Shown here in pieces: positions 44,028-52,666 of a stretch of 64,000 nucleotides of DNA. The stretch lies in assembly GCA_017508485.1 (NCBI GenBank), contig JAFVYV010000003.1:1-64000 (forward strand). Direction: 5' to 3'. The stretch is from Clostridia bacterium. GTDB taxonomy: Bacteria > Bacillota > Clostridia > Christensenellales > Borkfalkiaceae. Each line of letters starts with the position of its first letter. Position 1 is the stretch's first letter. The notes under the pieces were generated by a model, which made no database searches, was not told the origin of the DNA, and saw nothing but the letters and a program-made list of their open reading frames with translations. The position numbers and the translations under genes were made by a program.

Positions 44028-45845
44028 ATGACAAAAAAAGATAAGAAATTAGAGAAAAAGACTTCTATCGGTGGTCAAGCCGTTATGGAAGGGGTAATGA
44101 TGCGTGGCCGTTCCGCAATGGCAACGGCAGTAAGGGATCAAGATGGTATTATTCGTGTTGAATCAACAAGAATTAAGCCAGTAAATAAAAGACCCCTATT
44201 TTTGCGTTTACCACTTGTTAGAGGGTGTGTTTCTTTTGTTGAATCAATGATAACCGGTACTAAAACTTTAATGCGCTCTGCTGAAGTTTATGGAGAAGGT
44301 GAACCAAGCAAGTTTGAAAAGTGGCTTGCAGAAAAGTTGAAAATAAATTTAATGGGCATCGTTATCGGTCTTTCTTTAATCTTAGGCGCTGCACTTGCTA
44401 TGTTTTTATTTATTTGGCTACCTATTACTTTAACAAGTTTAATTGAAAAACTTGTTGGTAACGGTTTTGTATTTGATAAAATAGCAAAAGCCTTTATTGA
44501 AGGTGGTATAAAAATACTTATCTTCATTTTATACATTTCTTTAGCAAGTTTATTAAAAGATATAAAAAGAACTTTTATGTATCACGGTGCTGAACACAAG
44601 ACCATTACTTGTTATGAAAAAGGTCTTGATTTAACCGTTGAAAACGTAAAAAAATGCTCTAGGATTCACGATAGATGTGGTACGACTTATATGGTTTTAC
44701 TTTTAATTATAAGCATATTCGTGTTTGTTTTAGTAGAAGCATTATTCGATTTGTATGGCATAAACATAGAAGGAATTTATAGGAGTTTACTGAAGATTGG
44801 ACTTTTACCGTTCGTTGCGGGAATTTCTTATGAAATACTAAAAGGTTTATCAAAAACAACTTCTCCTATTTTTTATCCATTTAAAATACCAGGAATTTTA
44901 ATTCAAAAATTCCTTACTACAAAAGAGCCAACTGACGATATGATTGAAGTTGCAATTACTGCATTTAAAACCGTATATGATATGGATGAAGATGAAAGTA
45001 TTGAAACTAAAAAATTCGTCGTACCTGAAAAGTTAAATAAACTTACTGAAAGGGTAAGAAAAGAACTTTTAGAAAACGGTATTGAAGAAACGGCTGAAAG
45101 TGAGTGGATAGTGTCAATTGCTTTAGGAATAAATAGAAGTGAAGTGTATAAGGATACTTTAATTACTCCTAAAAATATTGAAATTATAAATAAAATTGTA
45201 AAAGAACGTATTACAGGCAGACCACTTTGGTATTGTATAGGAAATACGGAATTTTACGGTTATAAAATTAAGGTTGATGAAAGGGTGTTAATTCCTAGAC
45301 CTGAAACGGAAGAATTAGTGGCTAACGCACTAAAAGTTATAAAAGAAGACTCTACTGTTTTGGATTTATGTACTGGTAGTGGCGCTATTGCAATTGCAAT
45401 TCAAAAAGAGAAAAATTGTAAGGTAATTGCTAGTGATATTTCAACTGATGCAATTAGTTTAGCCACTGAAAACGCAAAGTTAAACGGCGCTAATATTGAA
45501 TTTATCACCAGCAATTTGTTTGAAAATTTAGGTGACATTAAGTTTGACGTTATAATTTCAAATCCACCTTATATTAAGAGTGAAGATATTGCTTCTCTGC
45601 AAAAAGAAGTAAAAGATTTTGAACCTAACCTTGCCCTTGACGGTGGTGTTGATGGTTTAGATTTTTATAGAAATATTATTGAAAATGCGAATAAACATTT
45701 AAATGATAACGGATATATTTTCTTTGAATTTGGCATAAATCAAGAAAACGATATCAAAGAAATGTTAAAAGATTATAAAAACGTAGAAATTATTAAAGAT
45801 TTACAAGGCGTAAATCGTATTATAAAGGCGGTTAAAAATGTTTAA
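44028..45845 (+). CDS. prmC: Fusion of DUF1385 (YqhQ-like) membrane protein and PrmC release-factor methyltransferase
   Basis: One continuous 605-codon frame. Residues ~12-315 match DUF1385/YqhQ: SIGGQAVMEGVMMRG at 13-27, membrane helices near 108-135, 160-180, 220-245, and the conserved YHGAEHKTITCYE near 184. Residues ~330-605 are PrmC: helical N-terminal domain, RPLWYCIGNTEFYG and LIPRPETEELV near 418-430, SAM-binding DLCTGSGAIAIA and catalytic NPPY at 512-515, which methylates Gln of the GGQ motif in release factors. No ribosome site precedes ATG 44028. It overlaps prfA, the substrate gene, by 8 nt. These are separate neighbours in many Firmicutes. Confidence 0.92.
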   Translation: MTKKDKKLEKKTSIGGQAVMEGVMMRGRSAMATAVRDQDGIIRVESTRIKPVNKRPLFLRLPLVRGCVSFVESMITGTKTLMRSAEVYGEGEPSKFEKWLAEKLKINLMGIVIGLSLILGAALAMFLFIWLPITLTSLIEKLVGNGFVFDKIAKAFIEGGIKILIFILYISLASLLKDIKRTFMYHGAEHKTITCYEKGLDLTVENVKKCSRIHDRCGTTYMVLLLIISIFVFVLVEALFDLYGINIEGIYRSLLKIGLLPFVAGISYEILKGLSKTTSPIFYPFKIPGILIQKFLTTKEPTDDMIEVAITAFKTVYDMDEDESIETKKFVVPEKLNKLTERVRKELLENGIEETAESEWIVSIALGINRSEVYKDTLITPKNIEIINKIVKERITGRPLWYCIGNTEFYGYKIKVDERVLIPRPETEELVANALKVIKEDSTVLDLCTGSGAIAIAIQKEKNCKVIASDISTDAISLATENAKLNGANIEFITSNLFENLGDIKFDVIISNPPYIKSEDIASLQKEVKDFEPNLALDGGVDGLDFYRNIIENANKHLNDNGYIFFEFGINQENDIKEMLKDYKNVEIIKDLQGVNRIIKAVKNV

Positions 45846-46914
45846 AAAACTTGACAATATGCTTGAACGTTTTAATAAATTAACAGAACTTACGGCTGAC
45901 CCTGAAGTTTTGGCTAAAATGGACGAGTGGAGAGCCTATTCTAAAGAACTTGCCGATATGCAAGATATCGTTGACAAATATTTAGAATATAAAAAGGTTA
46001 TTGAAGAACAAGAACAAGCAAAAGAAATGCTTAAAATTGAAACGGATAAAGAAATGGCAAAGATGCTTGAAGAAGAAGTTTATAACTGTAAAGATAGACT
46101 TGAAGTTATTACTGCTGATTTAAGAGTTCTTCTTATACCAAAAGACCCTAACGACGATAAGAATGTTATTATGGAAATAAGAGGGGGCGCAGGTGGTGAT
46201 GAAGCCAACCTTTTTGCCTACGAACTTTACCGTATGTACGTTAAGTTTGCTGAAAAAAATCGTTGGAAGGTTGAAGAAATTGAAAACAACTCAACTGAAC
46301 TTGGTGGTATTAAGGAAGTTGTTTTTAATATTTCTGGTAAAGGCGTTTATAGTAAACTTAAGTTTGAAAGTGGCGTTCACAGAGTTCAAAGAGTGCCTGA
46401 AACTGAGTCACAAGGTAGAGTACACACTTCAACCGTTACGGTAGCAGTTTTACCTGAAGTTGAAGATATTGAAGTTGAAATTAACGAAAACGACCTTAAA
46501 ATTGACCTATTTAGGTCTGGTGGTGCAGGTGGACAACACGTTAACAAAACTGAATCATCAATAAGAATTACACACTTACCAACAGGTATCGTAGTAGTTT
46601 GTCAAGATGAACGTTCACAAACAAAAAACCGTGAAAAGGCTATGAAGGTATTAAAGAGTCGTATTTACGACCATTATCAAAGTCAATACCAAAAAGAATA
46701 TTCTGAAAATAGAAAAAGTCAAGTTGGAACGGGTGACCGTTCTGAAAGAATTAGAACTTATAACTTCCCTCAAGGAAGAGTTACTGACCACAGAATCGGC
46801 TTTACTTTATATAGTTTAGATTCATTCATTATGGGCGACCTTGAAGAAATGATTGAAGCATTAATAATTGCCGATAGAGAAATTAAATTATCAGAAACGG
46901 CAGATTTAGATTAA
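45838..46914 (+). CDS. prfA: Peptide chain release factor 1
   Basis: Release factor for UAA/UAG. GGQ is at residues 231-233 (GGAGGQHVNKTESS), and the codon-recognition PxT motif is PET in RVPETESQGR near 189. Length 358 residues is standard. It overlaps the prmC fusion by 8 nt, placing the factor next to the enzyme that methylates it. An aminotransferase follows after 11 nt with its own ribosome site. Confidence 0.97.
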   Translation: MFKKLDNMLERFNKLTELTADPEVLAKMDEWRAYSKELADMQDIVDKYLEYKKVIEEQEQAKEMLKIETDKEMAKMLEEEVYNCKDRLEVITADLRVLLIPKDPNDDKNVIMEIRGGAGGDEANLFAYELYRMYVKFAEKNRWKVEEIENNSTELGGIKEVVFNISGKGVYSKLKFESGVHRVQRVPETESQGRVHTSTVTVAVLPEVEDIEVEINENDLKIDLFRSGGAGGQHVNKTESSIRITHLPTGIVVVCQDERSQTKNREKAMKVLKSRIYDHYQSQYQKEYSENRKSQVGTGDRSERIRTYNFPQGRVTDHRIGFTLYSLDSFIMGDLEEMIEALIIADREIKLSETADLD

Positions 46915-46925
46915 GGAGAACAAAG

Positions 46926-48116
46926 ATGAGTATTACAAAAAGAGTTAAGGAGATTGCTCCATCATTAACGTTAGAAATTACAGCAAAAGCAAAGAAAATG
47001 AAGGCAGAAGGCATTTCAATTATCGGCTTTGGTGCTGGTGAACCGGACTTTAACACTCCGGAATACATAATTGAAGCCGCTAAAAAGGCTTTAGATATAG
47101 GTTTTACAAAATATACACCTGCAAGTGGTACGCCTGAACTTAAAAAGGCAATTTGCGATAAATTCCTTAAGGATAACGGCTTAACTTACGCTCCTGAACA
47201 AATTGTAATTTCAACTGGTGCTAAAAGTTCACTTTTCCACGCAATTGAAGCAATTATTGAAAAGGATGATGAAGTTATTTTACCTGCTCCTTATTGGCTA
47301 ACTTACCCAGAACTTATCAAACTTGCTGAAGGTAAGGTTGTTTACGTTGATACTAAAGCAGAAAACGACTTCAAAATTACTTACGAAGAATTAAATGAAG
47401 TTTATACTGAAAAAACAAAGTGTTTAATTTTAAACTCACCAAACAATCCAACTGGTGCAGTTTATAACTTAGATGAATTAAAAGCAATTGCTAAATTCTG
47501 TGAAGAAAAGGGTATTTACGTAATCGCTGATGAAATTTATGAAAAATTAGTTTATGCTGGTGAAAAGCACTACTCTATCGCAAGTTTAAGCGATTATATG
47601 TATAATCATACTGTTGTAATCAACGGTGTTTCAAAATCTTACTCAATGACAGGTTGGAGAATTGGTTATTTAGCAGCGCCACTTGAAATAGCAAAAGCAA
47701 TTTCAAGTATGCAAAGCCACACTACAAGTAATGCTTGTTCAATTTCTCAATACGCATCAACTGCCGCTTTATCTGGTGGTGAAGATTTTATTGAAAACAT
47801 GGTTAAAATATTTGATGAAAGAAGATGTTTAATGATGTCAAAGTTAGATGAAATTGACAATATTACTTACATTACGCCAAAAGGTGCTTTCTACGTATTA
47901 GTTGACGTATCTAACTTCTATGGCAAGGCATATAACGGCGAAGTTATCAACGGTTCACTTGATTTTGCAGGTATTGCATTAAAAGCAGGTATTGCAATTA
48001 TACCAGGCGTTGCTTTTGGTAACGATAAATGTATTAGACTTTCTTACGCTATTTCTAAAGAAGACATCGTTGAAGGTCTTGATAGACTAAAGAAATTTAT
48101 AGGGGAACTAAAGTAA
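46926..48116 (+). CDS. Aspartate aminotransferase (class I)
   Basis: PLP enzyme likely interconverting aspartate/2-oxoglutarate and oxaloacetate/glutamate. The substrate loop GAGEPDFNTPE (near residue 38), LNSPNNPTGAVY (near 168), DEIYEKL (near 201) and the PLP lysine in SKSYSMTGWRIG (near 238) mark the AspB/class I-gamma group. Length 396 residues. AAGGAGAAC precedes the ATG. It is 1 nt upstream of the citrate-synthase-like gene, so the oxaloacetate it makes could feed that enzyme. Confidence 0.9.
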   Translation: MSITKRVKEIAPSLTLEITAKAKKMKAEGISIIGFGAGEPDFNTPEYIIEAAKKALDIGFTKYTPASGTPELKKAICDKFLKDNGLTYAPEQIVISTGAKSSLFHAIEAIIEKDDEVILPAPYWLTYPELIKLAEGKVVYVDTKAENDFKITYEELNEVYTEKTKCLILNSPNNPTGAVYNLDELKAIAKFCEEKGIYVIADEIYEKLVYAGEKHYSIASLSDYMYNHTVVINGVSKSYSMTGWRIGYLAAPLEIAKAISSMQSHTTSNACSISQYASTAALSGGEDFIENMVKIFDERRCLMMSKLDEIDNITYITPKGAFYVLVDVSNFYGKAYNGEVINGSLDFAGIALKAGIAIIPGVAFGNDKCIRLSYAISKEDIVEGLDRLKKFIGELK

Positions 48117-48117
48117 T

Positions 48118-49509
48118 ATGATAGAATTTAACAAGAAAAAGAACTTGTTAGAAGAAAAGATTTATTCTTACGAACTACAAGACGTTAAAGAACCACAACT
48201 TTATAGAGATATTTTTGAATACGAAACAATTCCAAAGGTAATTTTTAACAACCGTCTTGTTCCAATGGAAACACCTGAAAATATTTGGATAACTGATACG
48301 ACTTTTAGAGATGGTCAACAATCAACCTCTCCTTTTACCGTTAAACAAATCGTTGATTTATACAAATTAATGGCAAAACTAGGTGGTAAAAAGGGTTTAA
48401 TTAGACAATCAGAGTTCTTTTTGTATTCAGAAAAGGATAGAGAAGCTGCAAGGGCTTGTATGGATTTAGGTTTAGAATTCCCTGAAGTTACAAGCTGGAT
48501 TAGAGCAAATAAAAAAGACTTCCAACTTGTTAAGGAAATGGATATTAAGGAAACTGGTATTTTAGTAAGTTGTTCTGACTACCACATTTTCAAAAAGATG
48601 AACTTAACAAGGGGACAAGCGCTTGATAAATATTTAGGTATCGTTAAAGATGCACTAGATGCCGGTATTAGACCAAGATGTCACTTTGAAGATATCACAA
48701 GAGCAGACTTTTACGGTTTTGTAATTCCATTTGCAAGTAAACTTATGGATTTATCAAAGGAAGCAGGTATTCCTATTAAGGTTCGTATTTGCGACACTAT
48801 GGGTTTTGGCGTTAACTATCAAGGTGCTGCCCTTCCAAGAAGCGTTCAAGGTATCGTATACGGTCTTCACCACTATGCTGAAGTTCCATCAGAACTTTTA
48901 GAATGGCACGGTCATAACGACTTCTATAAGGTTGTAACAAACGCAACTACTGCTTGGCTTTACGGTTGTTCTGCAATTAACTGTTCACTTTTAGGTATTG
49001 GTGAAAGAACGGGTAACTGTCCTTTAGAAGCAATGGCAATTGAATACGCATCTATTCGTGGTACTAACGATGGTATGGACTTTACGGCTATAACTGAAAT
49101 TGCTGAATACTTTGAACACGAAATTGGTTATATTATTCCATCAAGAACACCTTTTGTTGGAAGAAGTTTTAACTCTACAAGAGCAGGTATCCACGCAGAC
49201 GGTATGCTTAAAGATGAAGAAATCTATAATATTTTTGATACTAAAAAGATATTAAATAGACCAATGCACGTTTCAATTAACAATACAAGTGGTTTAGCAG
49301 GCATAGCATACTGGATAAATGAATATTATAAATTAAGTGGCGATAACGCTATTGATAAATCACATCCTATCGTTGCAAAAATCAAAGAAATGGTTGACAA
49401 AGAATACGCTGACGGTAGATGTAGCGTAATGGGTGATGATGAACTTGACGCAATGCTACTTGTTTGCGACAAAGAACTTAGAAAAAAATTTATAATAATT
49501 GGTGATTAA
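48118..49509 (+). CDS. Re-citrate synthase-like HMGL/isopropylmalate-synthase-family enzyme
   Basis: Aldol-type acyltransferase of the DRE-TIM superfamily, 463 residues. TDTTFRDGQQS near residue 58, CHFEDITRADFYGF near 187, the metal-binding HGHND near 263 and GERTGNCPLEA near 300 are conserved. The overall pattern recalls the Re-citrate synthase of anaerobic Clostridia (oxaloacetate + acetyl-CoA to citrate) rather than leucine-pathway isopropylmalate synthase, since no C-terminal LeuA regulatory domain is present. Homocitrate or citramalate activity is the main alternative. It has no leu neighbours; aspB precedes it by 1 nt. Confidence 0.8.
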   Translation: MIEFNKKKNLLEEKIYSYELQDVKEPQLYRDIFEYETIPKVIFNNRLVPMETPENIWITDTTFRDGQQSTSPFTVKQIVDLYKLMAKLGGKKGLIRQSEFFLYSEKDREAARACMDLGLEFPEVTSWIRANKKDFQLVKEMDIKETGILVSCSDYHIFKKMNLTRGQALDKYLGIVKDALDAGIRPRCHFEDITRADFYGFVIPFASKLMDLSKEAGIPIKVRICDTMGFGVNYQGAALPRSVQGIVYGLHHYAEVPSELLEWHGHNDFYKVVTNATTAWLYGCSAINCSLLGIGERTGNCPLEAMAIEYASIRGTNDGMDFTAITEIAEYFEHEIGYIIPSRTPFVGRSFNSTRAGIHADGMLKDEEIYNIFDTKKILNRPMHVSINNTSGLAGIAYWINEYYKLSGDNAIDKSHPIVAKIKEMVDKEYADGRCSVMGDDELDAMLLVCDKELRKKFIIIGD

Positions 49510-49592
49510 TTTTAAAACCCCCCTTGTTTTTTTGTTAAATATAGTGTAATATAGTTATAACAAGAAAATAAAGAAGCTCGGAGGACATTTTT

Positions 49593-49997
49593 ATGAAAAT
49601 TATTTACGGCTCAAAAGGTACTGGTAAAACTAAAATTGTAATTGACGAAGCCAATGCTTTAGTTGAAAAGGCTAAAGGTCATATCGTTTTTATTACCGAT
49701 ACAAAGAGATATTCTTACGACATTAATTATAACGTTAGACTAATTAACGTTTCTGATTTTGATATTAAGTGTGAAAGTTGTTTATTAGGATTTATTAAAG
49801 GTATCGTTGCAGGTAATGCAGATAACGAATACGTTTTCATTGACGGTATTTTAAGAATTATTGACAAGCCACTTGCTGAATTAGAAAATTTCTTTAACGC
49901 ACTAGACGCGTTATCAGAAAAGTATGGTGTTAATTTTGTTCTTACTTGTAGTGCTGATTACGAAACATTACCTGATTTTGTAAAAAAACACCTATAA
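49593..49997 (+). CDS. Small P-loop ATPase of unknown function
   Basis: A 134-residue protein with an N-terminal Walker A GSKGTGKT (residues 6-13) and a hydrophobic Walker B-like strand ending in D (YVFIDGI near 88). No membrane helix or further domain is present. It resembles conserved Clostridial proteins sometimes annotated as twitching-motility-like, but nothing here supports pili. TCGGAGG lies 9-10 nt upstream of the ATG. It is a single-gene unit ended by the 50031 hairpin. Confidence 0.75.
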   Translation: MKIIYGSKGTGKTKIVIDEANALVEKAKGHIVFITDTKRYSYDINYNVRLINVSDFDIKCESCLLGFIKGIVAGNADNEYVFIDGILRIIDKPLAELENFFNALDALSEKYGVNFVLTCSADYETLPDFVKKHL

Positions 49998-50001
49998 GTA
50001 T

Positions 50002-50030
50002 TTGCAAAAAAATAAAATATGATGTAAAAT
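50002..50030 (+). promoter_or_regulatory. SigA promoter of thrC abutting a terminator hairpin
   Basis: TTGCAA (50002-50007), 17 nt, TAAAAT (50025-50030). The next base starts the hairpin 5' arm, so transcription should start inside that arm (near 50037). Confidence 0.7.
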
Positions 50031-50062
50031 AAAGAAGGATAATGGTTTTATCCTTCTTTTAT
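50031..50062 (+). terminator. Terminator of the P-loop gene / thrC leader hairpin
   Basis: Perfect 12-bp stem AAAGAAGGATAA / TTATCCTTCTTT with a TGGT loop and a T-rich tail, 23 nt before the thrC start codon region. Confidence 0.8.
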
Positions 50063-50082
50063 TTATTTTTAGGAGTTTAGTT

Positions 50083-51561
50083 ATGAATTTTATTAGTACA
50101 AGAGGTGGCAATTCCGTTGATTCTGCCGCAAAAGCAATTGCACAAGGTTTAGCAGATGACGGTGGTTTATTTGTTCCTGAAAGATTTCCTGATTTAAGCA
50201 AAAAATTAAAAGATATGCTTGAAATGGACTATCCAGAAAGAGCGGCATTAGTTTTATCAAGTTTTTTAGAAGAATACGATAAAGAAGGTTTGCTTGAAGC
50301 GTGTAGAAAGGCTTACGGCAAGTTTGAAGAAGAAGATGCTGCGCCACTTATTAAAATTGATGATAAATTTTATATTTTAGAGTTATTCCACGGTCCAACT
50401 CTTGCATTTAAGGATATTGCTTTAACAATTTTACCTTATTTACTTAGAGAAGGCGCTAATAAAGCAGGTATAAAGGAAGAAATTTTAATTTTAGTTGCAA
50501 CTAGTGGTGATACTGGTAAGGCAGCGTTAGAAGGTTTTAAGGACCAAGAAGGTATTAAAATTACAGTTTTCTATCCTGATGAAGGCGTTAGCGATATGCA
50601 AAAACTTCAAATGTCAACGCAAGAAGGTAATAACGTTAACGTTGTTGCAGTTAAAGGTAATTTTGACGACTGTCAAACTGCAGTTAAAAACATTTTTACT
50701 AACAAAGAATATATTAAAAAGTTAAAGGAAGAAAACGTTATTTTATCTTCAGCAAACTCAATTAACTTTGGTAGATTATCTCCACAAATTGCATATTACT
50801 TCTCTGCTTACTGTGATTTAGTTAACGGTGAAGAAATTGAATTTGGCGACGTTGTTGACTTTGTTGTTCCAACTGGTAACTTTGGTAATATTTTAGCAGG
50901 TTATTATGCAAAACAAATGGGCTTACCTGTTGGTAAACTTGTTTGCGCATCTAACGATAACAAAATTTTAACCGATTTCTTTACGACTGGTAGTTATGAC
51001 GTTAATAGAGAATTCTTTAAGACAATTTCTCCATCAATGGATATTTTAATTTCTTCTAACTTAGAACGTCTAATTTTTGAATTTTCTGGTAGAAATGCTG
51101 AACTTACTAAAAAGAGAATGGAAGAACTTAAAAAAGATGGTGTTTATACAATTTCTGAAGAAGAAAAGGCTGAAATTGAAAAAGAATTTTATGCAGACTT
51201 CACTTCAGAAGATGCATCAAGAAATACTATTAAAAACTTCTTTGAAGATTATGATTACGCATTAGATACTCACACGGCAGTTGCAGTTGAAGTTTCTTAC
51301 GGATATCAATCAACGGTTGAAACGGATAACGCTTTAGTTATTGTATCAACGGCAAGTCCTTATAAGTTTGCTGCAGACGTGCTTAAATCTTTAACGGGTA
51401 AAGAAGAATTAGACCCATTTAAGGCAAGTGAAAAGTTAGAAAAGGAAACGGCAATGCCTATTCCTGACAAGATAAAGGAACTTAAGAATAAGCCTATAAG
51501 ATTTACAAAAGTATTAAAGAGTGAAGAACTTTTTGAAGAAGTACTTAATTTTGTAAAATAA
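50083..51561 (+). CDS. thrC: Threonine synthase
   Basis: PLP enzyme converting O-phosphohomoserine to threonine. The N-terminal STRGG (residues 4-8), the PLP lysine in HGPTLAFKD (near 106), SGDTGKAALEG (near 149) and SANSINFGRLSPQ (near 225) mark the long bacterial ThrC type. Length 492 residues is normal. AGGAG lies 8-9 nt upstream. It is monocistronic; aspartate kinase, the pathway's first enzyme, is at 18267 and homoserine steps lie outside the window. Confidence 0.96.
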   Translation: MNFISTRGGNSVDSAAKAIAQGLADDGGLFVPERFPDLSKKLKDMLEMDYPERAALVLSSFLEEYDKEGLLEACRKAYGKFEEEDAAPLIKIDDKFYILELFHGPTLAFKDIALTILPYLLREGANKAGIKEEILILVATSGDTGKAALEGFKDQEGIKITVFYPDEGVSDMQKLQMSTQEGNNVNVVAVKGNFDDCQTAVKNIFTNKEYIKKLKEENVILSSANSINFGRLSPQIAYYFSAYCDLVNGEEIEFGDVVDFVVPTGNFGNILAGYYAKQMGLPVGKLVCASNDNKILTDFFTTGSYDVNREFFKTISPSMDILISSNLERLIFEFSGRNAELTKKRMEELKKDGVYTISEEEKAEIEKEFYADFTSEDASRNTIKNFFEDYDYALDTHTAVAVEVSYGYQSTVETDNALVIVSTASPYKFAADVLKSLTGKEELDPFKASEKLEKETAMPIPDKIKELKNKPIRFTKVLKSEELFEEVLNFVK

Positions 51562-51572
51562 TGATTAAAAAC

Positions 51573-51605
51573 AAGCGATTATATTTATGTATAATTGCTT
51601 TTTTT
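51573..51605 (+). terminator. Intrinsic terminator after thrC
   Basis: 11-bp stem (51573-51583 / 51590-51600, one G-U) with a T run. Its 3' arm contains the TTGCTT -35 of trpS. Confidence 0.83.
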
Positions 51606-51623
51606 AATATTATATGATATACT
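51595..51623 (+). promoter_or_regulatory. SigA promoter of trpS inside the thrC terminator
   Basis: TTGCTT (51595-51600), 17 nt, TATACT (51618-51623) with an extended-10 TGA. The spacer holds the terminator T run. Confidence 0.7.
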
Positions 51624-51656
51624 AAAAAGGTAAAAAACAAAATTTTGGAGTTTGAT

Positions 51657-52658
51657 ATGGAAGACAAAAAAATTCTATTTAGCGCCGTTCAACCAAGTGG
51701 AATATTAACAATTGGTAATTATTTAGGCGCAATAAAAAATTGGAAAAATTTACAAAATGACTATAATTCAATCTTTTCAGGGGCAGACCTTCATACTTTA
51801 ACGGTTAAACAAGACCCACAAACTTTAAGAGCGAACAGTTATCAATTAGCTGCTCTATTTTTAGCGTGTGGTTTAGACCCTGAAAAGTCAATAATCTTTA
51901 TGCAATCACACGTTCCTGCACACGCAGAACTTGCTTGGGTGTTAAACACTATTACTTATCCGGGTGAACTTTCAAGAATGACGCAATTTAAGGATAAAAG
52001 CCAAAAACATCAAGAAAATATCAATATGGGCTTAATGGACTATCCAGTACTTATGGCTGCCGATATTTTATTATACAATACTGAACTTGTACCTATTGGC
52101 GCAGACCAAAAACAACATTTAGAACTTGCAAGAGATTTAGCAATAAGATTTAACGGTAGATTTGGTGAACTTTTCAAAGTTCCTGAACCTTATTTTGGTA
52201 AAACTGCTACAAGAGTTATGAGTTTACAAGAACCAACTAAAAAAATGAGTAAATCTGATGCTAACTTAAACGCATTTATCTCAATGGATGACGATAAAGA
52301 CACTATTATTAGAAAGTTTAAGCGTGCCGTTACTGATAGCGATAACAGAATTATCTTTAGTGAAGACAAGCCTGGTATTAGCAACTTATTGACAATTTAT
52401 TCAGCATTTAGGGGTATTTCTATTAAAGAAGCCGAACAAGAATTTGAAGGAAAGGGTTACGGTGACTTTAAGATTAAGGTTGGTGAAGCCGTTGCCGACG
52501 TTATTGACCCTATTAGACAAGAAAAGAACAAGATTTTAAGCGATAAAGCATATATTGACGCAGTATTAAAAGACGGCGCAGAAAGAGCAAGTAGAATTGC
52601 TTATAAAGTTTTATCAAAAGTTTATAAAAAGGTTGGTTTATTACCAAGAAGTAGGTAA
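51657..52658 (+). CDS. trpS: Tryptophanyl-tRNA synthetase
   Basis: Class I synthetase for tRNA-Trp. PSGILTIGNYLG (residues ~13-24) is the HIGH-equivalent, and KKMSKS near 193 is the KMSKS loop. Length 333 residues is typical. GGAG lies 8 nt before ATG 51657; an ATG at 51645 is less well placed. No T-box precedes it. Two unrelated genes follow closely (8 nt), so it may head a longer operon. Confidence 0.96.
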   Translation: MEDKKILFSAVQPSGILTIGNYLGAIKNWKNLQNDYNSIFSGADLHTLTVKQDPQTLRANSYQLAALFLACGLDPEKSIIFMQSHVPAHAELAWVLNTITYPGELSRMTQFKDKSQKHQENINMGLMDYPVLMAADILLYNTELVPIGADQKQHLELARDLAIRFNGRFGELFKVPEPYFGKTATRVMSLQEPTKKMSKSDANLNAFISMDDDKDTIIRKFKRAVTDSDNRIIFSEDKPGISNLLTIYSAFRGISIKEAEQEFEGKGYGDFKIKVGEAVADVIDPIRQEKNKILSDKAYIDAVLKDGAERASRIAYKVLSKVYKKVGLLPRSR

Positions 52659-52666
52659 AAAAATAG

